DNA of 56,821 bases from NCBI GenBank assembly GCA_035995985.1, contig DASYJY010000132.1, positions 1 through 56,821 on the forward strand. The letters run 5' to 3'. The DNA is from JADGNZ01 sp035995985. GTDB lineage: Bacteria; Acidobacteriota; Thermoanaerobaculia; Gp7-AA8. Below, one piece after another: positions 34,276 through 41,651 of this stretch (the first letter of the stretch is position 1; each line of letters begins with the position of its first letter). The position numbers were made by a program, and so were the translations under genes. Below the pieces are notes generated by a model. It made no database searches and was not told where the DNA came from. It was given only the letters and a program-made list of their open reading frames with translations.

Positions 34276-34905
34276 ATGACGCGGATCGCAATTGCCGATG
34301 ATCACGCCATCGTCCGCAAAGGACTTCGGCAGATCGTCTCCGACGCGCCCGATCTGACCGTTATCGGCGAAGCGGGATCGGCCGACGACCTGCTTACCCT
34401 CCTCCGCTCCACCGCCGTCGATCTCGTCGTTCTCGACCTCGGGCTCGGCGAACGAAGCGGGATTGAGTTGCTCCAGCACATCAGGAGCGAGTTCCCGAAG
34501 CTTCCGGTCCTGATCCTGAGCATGCATCGTGAGGATGTTTTTGCGATTCGCGCGCTACGCGCCGGCGCGTCCGGCTACATTCAAAAGGAAGACGCGCCGG
34601 AGGCGCTGTTGCTGGCCATCCGGCGGATCGCCGGCGGCGGAACGTACCTGAGCCCCGCGATGTCCGAGCGAATCGCGAGCGACGTCGCGCACGGCACCGT
34701 AGTGCTGCCGCACGAACGCCTGTCGGATCGTGAATTCGAAGTCTTCCGGCTCCTCGGCTCGGGTATGTCGGTCACGGATATCGCTCACTCATTGAATCTG
34801 AGCGTGAAAACCGTCAGCTCCCATCGGACACGCATCCTGGAAAAGACCGGCTTCCAAAAGAATGTAGACATCGTCGACTACGTGATCTCACACCAGTTGC
34901 GCTGA
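34276..34905 (+). CDS. NarL/FixJ-family response regulator
   Basis: The 209-residue regulator has a receiver domain with acidic pair DD at 8-9, phospho-acceptor Asp54 in VVLDLGLG and the conserved Lys in GYIQKED. A LuxR-type helix-turn-helix is at about 145-205 (LSDREFEVFRLLGSGMSVTD, LSVKTVSSHRTRILEK). It is divergent from the HisKA_3 kinase with 44 bp between the starts. The pair likely controls transcription from nearby or remote promoters. Confidence 0.93.
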   Translation: MTRIAIADDHAIVRKGLRQIVSDAPDLTVIGEAGSADDLLTLLRSTAVDLVVLDLGLGERSGIELLQHIRSEFPKLPVLILSMHREDVFAIRALRAGASGYIQKEDAPEALLLAIRRIAGGGTYLSPAMSERIASDVAHGTVVLPHERLSDREFEVFRLLGSGMSVTDIAHSLNLSVKTVSSHRTRILEKTGFQKNVDIVDYVISHQLR

Positions 34906-35020
34906 TCGCTGTGTCAACGACTTCGGATTCCGTCCTACACGGAGTTCGGACTCCATTCCCCCAAAATCTCTTATGAAGGCACCTCCATTGCGACGTTGCA
35001 ATGACAGGAGAACCTTCAAA

Positions 35021-35722
35021 ATGAACACAATCAACAGGATCACGTTTTCAATCGTGCCTTCCATCGCACTCATGTTCGAGGTGGTCGCGTGTCAAAAGCA
35101 GACCATCGTGCCGGTCACTCAATCAGAGAGCGCTGCAGCGGTCGCGACCACTACAGTTTCAACGCCGGCAGCTCCAAAAACGCTTACTGATTCCGCCGAA
35201 AATGCCGAGGTCATTTACGACTCGGCAAAGGCCGGAAATTGGGCCGATGCAACCGCACGCGCCGGCCTGCTTCAACAGAGCGCGGCCACGTATCCGGATC
35301 TCGCCACGCCTGCGGCGACACTCGCAATACATGTCACCGCCCATGACCGTCTCGAGGCGATGACGGTCGCAAACGAAATTACCCGGCAGGCCAATGAGCT
35401 GCTGCGCACCTATCCGGCTGTTACGCCGGTCGATGTGGCAATGCTCGACTATGAAGGACGACAACTCGAAATCGCCGTCGGGCGAAACAGCCTCCCTGTG
35501 CTCAAGGACACCACGAAACAGATTCGCCAGACCTGGGACGAAGTGCGCCCACAGGTCATCAAGCGCGGCGGAACAGCGGAGAGCAGCGCATTCGAAACGC
35601 TCGTCGCTCAACTGGAGCATGCAAATTCCATCGCCGAGTACAAACCGATCGCCGCGTCAATTTTGAATGACGTCGATCTGCTGGAAGCGGTATTCACGAA
35701 AAACACGCAACCAGCTGCGTAG
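35021..35722 (+). CDS. uncharacterised lipoprotein
   Basis: The 233-residue protein starts MNTINRITFSIVPSIALMFE, ending the signal with VVACQKQ, a lipobox-like site. It is set by AGGAG. After a low-complexity Ala/Thr linker, residues about 60-230 look all-helical (AEVIYDSAKAGNWADATARA, LPVLKDTTKQIRQTWDEVRP). I recognise no family. It lies between two signalling loci and could be a periplasmic sensor partner, which is speculation. A 12-bp hairpin follows the stop. Confidence 0.75.
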   Translation: MNTINRITFSIVPSIALMFEVVACQKQTIVPVTQSESAAAVATTTVSTPAAPKTLTDSAENAEVIYDSAKAGNWADATARAGLLQQSAATYPDLATPAATLAIHVTAHDRLEAMTVANEITRQANELLRTYPAVTPVDVAMLDYEGRQLEIAVGRNSLPVLKDTTKQIRQTWDEVRPQVIKRGGTAESSAFETLVAQLEHANSIAEYKPIAASILNDVDLLEAVFTKNTQPAA

Positions 35723-35742
35723 TGATCCGCGGAACCGAATCA

Positions 35743-35774
35743 GACGCCGTCCGATGACCCATTCGGACGGCGTC
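35743..35774 (+). terminator. 12-bp hairpin after lipoprotein gene
   Basis: GACGCCGTCCGA pairs perfectly with TCGGACGGCGTC across an 8-nt loop, 21 bp after the stop. No T-tract follows, so it may stabilise the 3' end rather than terminate alone. Confidence 0.5.
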
Positions 35775-35823
35775 CCGGCGCAGCCCGCGGGCGCGGCGCT
35801 ACATTGCCGGCAGGGACACCGAA

Positions 35824-37743
35824 ATGACACTACCCTCACTACGGATCTGGACGCGCGACAATACGGTCGCCATCGCCGCTACGGTACTGTTCATCGTGAT
35901 CGCGGTGAATGGACTGATCTCGTTCCGCGAAGTGACGACCGTCGTCGAAAAGTTCGAGGCCGTTCGCCGCTCCAGCAACACGCTCGCCGAGCTGGGCGAC
36001 ACCATCAGTCCGCTGCGCGACGCGGGGGCCGGAGAGCGCACTTTTCTGTTGACCGGCCGCTCCGAGTATCTCGAACCGTATTTTGCGGCTCGTCCCGTGA
36101 TTGACATTCACCTGCGCCGCCTCGAGCTTCTCGTGGCGGATGACGCCGCGCAGCGAGCACGCGTCCGTGACCTGCGCGTACGCATTGACGCAAAGCTGAA
36201 TGATCTTGACAAGACGCTCACTACGTACCGGAGCCGAGGCCGCCAGGCCGCGCTGCAGGAGGCTATGTCCGATCCCGGTAACGATCCGATGCTGGCGATC
36301 AGGCGCGTGGAAGCGGAGATCCAGAGGAAGGAGGTACAGACCCGATCGACGCAACGCATGGCGGCGACGATGAGCAGCGAGAAGGCGCAAAGGATGGTGG
36401 CACTCACCAGTATGGTCGCTGTCCTGATGCTCCTTCTGACGCTCGCACAGATCGGCCAGACCACTCGTGCCGAGCACACCGCGCGTGAGCGTGCCGAGGC
36501 GGCGCACGCCGCCGAGATCAAAGCTCGTGTGGCGTCGGACGCCGCAAACCGGGTCAAGGACGACTTCATCGCCAGCGTCTCGCACGAATTGAGAACTCCG
36601 CTGACGGCCATCCTGGGCTGGTCGAAAATCCTCACTGCCACCACGGATCCTGAGGAGATGAAGGAAGGACTGCAGGCCATTCACAGCTGCGCGTCGACGC
36701 AAAAAAAGCTGATCGACGACCTTCTCGACGTCTCACGCATCACGTCAGGGAAGTTGCGGCTTTCCATCCGCACCATCAATGTCGCGGAAGTCACGCGCGC
36801 GGGCGTCGACTCCGTGCGGCCGGCCGCGCAGGCGAAGGGAATCGAGGTCGCGATCCACGTCGACGAACGCATCCGCATGGCTGCCGATCCGGACCGCCTG
36901 CAACAGATCATCTGGAATCTCGTCTCGAACGCGGTCAAATTCACACCGCGAGGAGGCAGCATCAATGTTCGCATTCAGCGCAGCGATTCGCGCGCGATCA
37001 TCGAGGTCAACGACAGCGGCGAAGGCATCGTGGCCGAATTCCTGCCACACGTGTTCGAACCGTTTCGCCAGGCCGACGCATCGAAGGCGCGCGAACACAA
37101 AGGCCTCGGCCTCGGACTATCGATCGTCAAGAGTCTGGTCGAGGCGCACGGTGGAACGATCAGCGTGAGCAGCGCCGGAAAGGGAGAAGGCACGACCTTT
37201 CGCGTTGCGCTTCCGATCATGCCCTTTACGCGCGACGGGGCGGAAGGCAGCGATCCCGCCGGAGGATCGACGGAGGATCACTGGCCGATCGTCCTCCCAG
37301 ATGGCGACGCCCTCGCCGGGCTGACCATCCTCGTCGTGGACGACCATCCGCCGACGCTCGATCTGCTCACTTCCGTTCTTCAACATTGCTCCGCCAAGGT
37401 CCTTGCCACCGCCAGCGCGGCCGAGGGCCTTAGGCTGCTGACCACCCTCAGGCCTGATGTGCTGCTCTCCGATATCGGTATGCCGCAGGAGGACGGATTC
37501 GCGTTCATAAACAACGTCCGGCAACTGCCACGCGAACGCGGCGGCCAGACGCCGGCGATCGCGCTCACCGCATACGTGCGCGACGACGACCGCGCGAAAG
37601 TTCTGTCCAGCGGGTTCCAGATGTACCTCGCCAAACCAATTGATCCGCTAGCGCTCGTCGCCGCGATTCGCGAAGTCGCGGCGCGGCAATGGGTGATCGC
37701 CGAACCAGGCGGCGAGCGTCCGCCAGACCCCGCTCCGCTCTGA
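35824..37743 (+). CDS. CHASE3 hybrid sensor histidine kinase
   Basis: The 639-residue protein has TM helices at about 16-34 and 191-210 enclosing a CHASE3 periplasmic domain (GERTFLLTGRSEYLEPY). A coiled linker leads to HisKA with His254 in SVSHELRTP, a HATPase (NLVSNAVKFTPRGG, GLGLGLSIVKSLV) and a C-terminal receiver (ILVVDDHPPT, Asp in LLSDIGMP, Lys in MYLAKPID). The kinase core resembles that at 25628-28132. There is no dedicated output domain. Confidence 0.92.
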   Translation: MTLPSLRIWTRDNTVAIAATVLFIVIAVNGLISFREVTTVVEKFEAVRRSSNTLAELGDTISPLRDAGAGERTFLLTGRSEYLEPYFAARPVIDIHLRRLELLVADDAAQRARVRDLRVRIDAKLNDLDKTLTTYRSRGRQAALQEAMSDPGNDPMLAIRRVEAEIQRKEVQTRSTQRMAATMSSEKAQRMVALTSMVAVLMLLLTLAQIGQTTRAEHTARERAEAAHAAEIKARVASDAANRVKDDFIASVSHELRTPLTAILGWSKILTATTDPEEMKEGLQAIHSCASTQKKLIDDLLDVSRITSGKLRLSIRTINVAEVTRAGVDSVRPAAQAKGIEVAIHVDERIRMAADPDRLQQIIWNLVSNAVKFTPRGGSINVRIQRSDSRAIIEVNDSGEGIVAEFLPHVFEPFRQADASKAREHKGLGLGLSIVKSLVEAHGGTISVSSAGKGEGTTFRVALPIMPFTRDGAEGSDPAGGSTEDHWPIVLPDGDALAGLTILVVDDHPPTLDLLTSVLQHCSAKVLATASAAEGLRLLTTLRPDVLLSDIGMPQEDGFAFINNVRQLPRERGGQTPAIALTAYVRDDDRAKVLSSGFQMYLAKPIDPLALVAAIREVAARQWVIAEPGGERPPDPAPL

Positions 37744-37784
37744 AAACCATCCGAAAATACTGCCATTGAACAAGACTTGCATTC

Positions 37785-38774
37785 ATGCTTCGCCCAACGA
37801 ATCGGCGGTCGCGCGCGGCGCTGAAGAGGATCGAGAGGAATGAGAGCTGGCGAACGATTCTGATCGCGCTGGCGGCGAATGTCGTCATCGCCATCGCCAA
37901 GCTGGTAGCCGGATTGATGTCGGGATCGACCGCGCTTCTCGCGGAGTCGGCGCACTCACTCGCCGATGCCACCAACGAAGTTCTCCTCGGCATTTCCCTT
38001 CGCCGCGCCACCGCTCCCGCCGATGAACTCCATCCGCTCGGCCATGGCCGCGAGCGATTCCTCTGGGCGTTCATGGCGGCGATCGCGTCGTTCCTCATCG
38101 GCGGCTGCTTTTCTGTAGGAATGGCCATCCGCCAATTGACGCACGGTGAGCCGCTCGGCAATCCGACGGCCGCATGGATCGTCCTCGGCGTCGCGTTCAT
38201 CGGCGACGGCATCTCGCTCGTGCAGAGCCTGCGGCAGGCGCGCGGCGAAGCGGCGGAGCGCGGCTGGAACGTGTGGTTTCACCTCTTCCGATCGAGTGAT
38301 CCAACCGTCCGCGCGGTGGTCGTGGAAGACAGCGCGGCATTGATCGGACTCGTGTTCGCCGCCGTCGGACTCCTGCTCAGTCATCACGTCGGAACCGATC
38401 GCCCGGATGCAATCGCATCGCTGCTCATCGGTCTGCTGATGGCCGCGACCGCATTTGGCTTGGGACGTCCGCTTGCCGATTTTCTCGTCGGGAAATCGCT
38501 TCCCGCGAACCTTCTCGATGAGATCCGCGCCGTGATCGACCGCGACGACGCGGTCGAAGAAATCCTGACGGTGCAGGCTGTCTACATCGGACCGGAGGAA
38601 GTGATCGTCTCCGCGAAAGTGCGTCCCTCGCCGAAGCTGACGGTCGAACAACTCGGCCGCGCGATGGACGATCTCGATCAGGCGCTCCGCGACACGTCGC
38701 CGTATGTAGCGGACGTCTTCATCGACGTGACCGCACATCACGCGAGCGAGCTCGCGCGCGATGGCATATCTTGA
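37785..38774 (+). CDS. CDF cation transporter, ZnT9-like subfamily
   Basis: The 329-residue protein has six predicted TM helices. Helix 2 carries HSLADATNE (HxxxD-type metal site). HPLGHGRERFLWAF follows. Helix 5 carries VVEDSAALIGL in place of the usual second HxxxD, a feature of the SLC30A9/ZnT9-like branch. The C-terminal cytoplasmic domain (about 245-320) is the dimeric ferredoxin-like CDF domain. It likely exports or moves Zn2+ or Mn2+. The next gene starts 18 bp after, so the two form an operon. Confidence 0.88.
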   Translation: MLRPTNRRSRAALKRIERNESWRTILIALAANVVIAIAKLVAGLMSGSTALLAESAHSLADATNEVLLGISLRRATAPADELHPLGHGRERFLWAFMAAIASFLIGGCFSVGMAIRQLTHGEPLGNPTAAWIVLGVAFIGDGISLVQSLRQARGEAAERGWNVWFHLFRSSDPTVRAVVVEDSAALIGLVFAAVGLLLSHHVGTDRPDAIASLLIGLLMAATAFGLGRPLADFLVGKSLPANLLDEIRAVIDRDDAVEEILTVQAVYIGPEEVIVSAKVRPSPKLTVEQLGRAMDDLDQALRDTSPYVADVFIDVTAHHASELARDGIS

Positions 38775-38792
38775 ATTGAAAAGGAGCCTTCA

Positions 38793-39671
38793 ATGCGCAA
38801 CGCACTGGTCATCGTTTCGTCCGTTTTTCTACTCGTCGCGGCGACACCGAGAAGCGATTGGAAGGACGTAGAGCAAGCGCTCGGCCGCGCCGGAACGTTA
38901 TTGCCTGGCGATGTATACAAGGTGAGCTTCCCGCGCAGCGATTTGATGGTCACTCTCGACGGCGTCACGATCAAACCGGCGCTGGCACTGGGATCGTGGG
39001 CCGGGTTCAAGGAGATCGGCGGCGGTCACGTGATGGCGATGGGCGATCTGGTCCTGCTCGAATCCGAAGTCACGCCGGTGATGGACGCGCTGCAGAAAGG
39101 CGGCATTGAGCAGAGCGCGCTGCACAACCATCTCATCGGCGAGTCGCCGCACGTGATGTACATGCATTTCGACGGTCACGGCGACGCGGCAACGCTCGCT
39201 CGCACACTTCACGACGCGCTGGCACTGACGAAGACGCCGATGGGTGCGACTGCACCTCCCCCATTAACCCCTCCAGCTATCGATCTCCCCACCGCGGAAC
39301 TCGATCGCATCATCGGCCGGCCGGGAAAGATCGCGGGCGGCACGTACCAGTTTGCCGTCCCGCGCGCGGAGACGATCATGGAGCATGGCGCCGAGGTCCC
39401 GCCGTCGATGGGGATGGCCATCCCGCTCAACTTTCAGCCGACCGGCAACGGCCATGCCGCCATCACCGGCGACTTCGTCCTGCTGGCCTCGGAAGTGAAC
39501 CCGGTGATCCGCATCCTCCGCAAAGGGGGAATCGCGGTGACCGCAATCCACAGCCACATGCTCGAAGAAACCCCGCGGCTGTTCTTCATGCATTTCTGGG
39601 CGGTCGATGACGCGAAGAAGCTGGCTACGACGCTGCGCGCCGCGCTGGATATGATCAACGTGAAGAAGTAG
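38793..39671 (+). CDS. exported DUF1259 (LppY/LpqO-type) protein, two repeats
   Basis: The 292-residue protein has a signal peptide (ALVIVSSVFLLVAA) and a good AAGGAG site. Two DUF1259 repeats are visible: the first with ALHNHLIGESPHVMYMHFDG (about 109-128), the second with AIHSHMLEETPRLFFMHFWA (about 251-270). The conserved His and Glu residues suggest metal binding, which fits its pairing with a CDF transporter, but this is inference. Confidence 0.88.
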   Translation: MRNALVIVSSVFLLVAATPRSDWKDVEQALGRAGTLLPGDVYKVSFPRSDLMVTLDGVTIKPALALGSWAGFKEIGGGHVMAMGDLVLLESEVTPVMDALQKGGIEQSALHNHLIGESPHVMYMHFDGHGDAATLARTLHDALALTKTPMGATAPPPLTPPAIDLPTAELDRIIGRPGKIAGGTYQFAVPRAETIMEHGAEVPPSMGMAIPLNFQPTGNGHAAITGDFVLLASEVNPVIRILRKGGIAVTAIHSHMLEETPRLFFMHFWAVDDAKKLATTLRAALDMINVKK

Positions 39672-39690
39672 CGGATCGTATCGCGGCCGA

Positions 39691-41445
39691 CTATCGTTCC
39701 ATCTCCTCCGCCACCGCGCGCACGCGTTGCCGCAGTTCGTCGTCGCCCGCGGTGTCGGCGGCTGATGTTGCGATGCGAAGCCATTCGCGGGAGCGATTGC
39801 GATCAGCGAGTTTCGCTAGCCGCAACGCCGTTTCGACGACGCCGGCCTGGACGTTCGTAGCGACGTAGAGGTGGAACGCTTCTTCCCATAACTCCTCGGT
39901 GTCTTTGATGACGGCGAGACTGCGAAGTGCGTTCGCGAGATCGAGCGGCGGCGCTTCGGATTCTCGATAAAACGCGAGCGCCTCGTCGTAGAGCGGCTCG
40001 GCGAAATCGTCACGGCCGGCGTCGTGATGGAGATCGCCGAGGTGGCGGAGGGTGTGGGCGAGGAGAAGAGGATCGCCGATGTCGCGGGAGACAGCCACCG
40101 CTTCTTCGTAGAACGGCAGCGCGGCGGTGCGGCGGCCGAGATCGCGCTCGATCTGAGCGAGGCCTTTGAGCGCCTCGACCACTTCACGTGGACTCCCGTT
40201 CTCGCGCGATTTCTTCGCCGCCTCGGCAAACGACGCGCGCGCCTCATCGGGCTGCGTAAACCGCATGCGTCTTCCGATTTGCATCAGCTGATGATCGGCG
40301 CGAAGTAGTTCGTCGATTTCGGGAATGCCCGTGATCCAGTCGTCTTCGACCTTCGCACCGGCCGCGATGAGCGTCTCCACGATCGCGCGGTGCGCCGGCC
40401 TCGGGTGATTGATCGCCGACCATAGCGTCTGGTCGAGCACCGTGCCGCCGTATGAGTTCTTCGCCTCGAGCGGCGCGTTGTGCGCGAGGAGTAGCTTGAC
40501 GGTATCGAGATGCCCTTCGTGTGCAGCGAGATGCAGCCCGGTCATGTCAACGTCCGCGCCGAATGCGGGATCGACGTCGCGGTCGAGGAGGAACGCGACG
40601 ATGTCGTTGTAGCCGTACGCGCAGGCCCAGACGAATCCCTTTCCCAGCTCTTCGTTCGACGTCGATGACAACAGTTCCTTCACGCGATCGAGATCGCCGA
40701 CGCCGGCTGCGTTCTCGAAATCGAGATACGCGCCGCGTGTGGCGAGAAAACGTGCGGCGAGCGGGCGTCCGTTTGCGAGGCAAGCGCGCACCGCCTCGCC
40801 GGGCACGCGTTCGATGAGCGCACCGCGATCGAGCAGCAACTCCATCAACTCAATCTGCACGCCGGCAACCTCGGGATGAACGCTCGTGGCCGCGAAACCG
40901 AGCGTCGTCGAATGGCCGCGATACGCGTCCGACTCCGCGTTCACGTCCGCACCTGCGTCGAGCAGCAGCCGCGTGATCTCGACGATGTTCGGCGGCGTGC
41001 GCTGGCGAAAGTCTTCGATACCGTTCGCGGAAACGTAGTGAAGAAGCGTCGATCGATGCTCACGGCTCGATCGCTGCCGGATCAGCTCCGGCATCTCGTC
41101 GAGCAGCCCGCGGAGCGCGTCAACGTCTCCGGAGACGATCGCATCCGCGGCCTGCTCGAATTTCGAATCGGCGGAGGCGCCGTGCTGCAGCGCTTCCACA
41201 TGCTTCGCAAATTTTGGCCAGCTGGCGAAGCCATGCGCGCGGGCGATGAGGAATTGAGCGTCGGCAAGCTTGACGATCTTCGCGGATCGAATATGCGATT
41301 CGATGCGCTCAATCTGATCGGGAGCGAATCGCGCCGCCCACGCGCGCAAGGCGGCGGGATCGTCGCAGGCCTTGAGGAGATCCTTCGCCAGTTTCCTGTA
41401 GTAGCCGAGGTGAGGCTGGGACGGAAGAGGAAGAGCGTCTGACAT
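39691..41445 (-). CDS. ankyrin-repeat and TPR protein
   Basis: The 584-residue soluble protein has an N-terminal conserved segment (LGYYRKLAKDLLKA, QFLIARAHGFASWPKFAKHV), ankyrin repeats from about 100 to 385 (LLDAGADVN, MTGLHLAAHEGHLDTVKLLL) and TPRs from about 400 to 560 (VVEALKGLAQIERDLGRRTA, ALPFYEEAVAVSRDIGDPLL). Both repeat types are protein-binding scaffolds, so the specific role is unknown. It is convergent with the DUF1259 gene. A possibly structured leader precedes the ATG. Confidence 0.9.
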   Translation of the reverse strand: MSDALPLPSQPHLGYYRKLAKDLLKACDDPAALRAWAARFAPDQIERIESHIRSAKIVKLADAQFLIARAHGFASWPKFAKHVEALQHGASADSKFEQAADAIVSGDVDALRGLLDEMPELIRQRSSREHRSTLLHYVSANGIEDFRQRTPPNIVEITRLLLDAGADVNAESDAYRGHSTTLGFAATSVHPEVAGVQIELMELLLDRGALIERVPGEAVRACLANGRPLAARFLATRGAYLDFENAAGVGDLDRVKELLSSTSNEELGKGFVWACAYGYNDIVAFLLDRDVDPAFGADVDMTGLHLAAHEGHLDTVKLLLAHNAPLEAKNSYGGTVLDQTLWSAINHPRPAHRAIVETLIAAGAKVEDDWITGIPEIDELLRADHQLMQIGRRMRFTQPDEARASFAEAAKKSRENGSPREVVEALKGLAQIERDLGRRTAALPFYEEAVAVSRDIGDPLLLAHTLRHLGDLHHDAGRDDFAEPLYDEALAFYRESEAPPLDLANALRSLAVIKDTEELWEEAFHLYVATNVQAGVVETALRLAKLADRNRSREWLRIATSAADTAGDDELRQRVRAVAEEMER

Positions 41446-41472
41446 ACGAAACTCCTTTCATGGCATGCCTGG

Positions 41473-41549
41473 AGTCCGCCCGGTCAGGCTGAAAGAAGGT
41501 TCGTACCTTCAATAAATTCAGTGGGTGGGCACTGCCCTCTCCGCGGACT
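41473..41549 (-). promoter_or_regulatory. possible structured RNA leader of the ankyrin/TPR gene
   Basis: On the transcript strand AGTCCGC pairs with GCGGACT over about 63 nt and encloses two hairpins, GGGC-AGT-GCCC (41527-41537) and GAAGGT-ACGA-ACCTTC (41495-41510). A further helix GCCTG/CAGGC (41467-41471 with 41485-41489) would trap the 3' strand of the closing helix in its loop, giving a pseudoknot or switch. AAAGGAG and the ATG follow. It matches no riboswitch class I can name. Confidence 0.4.
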
Positions 41550-41614
41550 GGATGCGCCCCAAACGCTGAGGGGCATTGTAGCGGGTTAGCGGCGGGGGCG
41601 AATCGCGAAAAATG

Positions 41615-41641
41615 AAGAGCGCTGCTCGTCGCAGCGCTCTT
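41615..41641 (-). terminator. intrinsic terminator of the receptor operon
   Basis: AAGAGCGCTGC pairs with GCAGCGCTCTT around a 5-nt loop, followed on the minus strand by CATTTTTCG. It lies 11 bp after the receptor stop. Confidence 0.85.
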
Positions 41642-41651
41642 CTTCGTTCAC

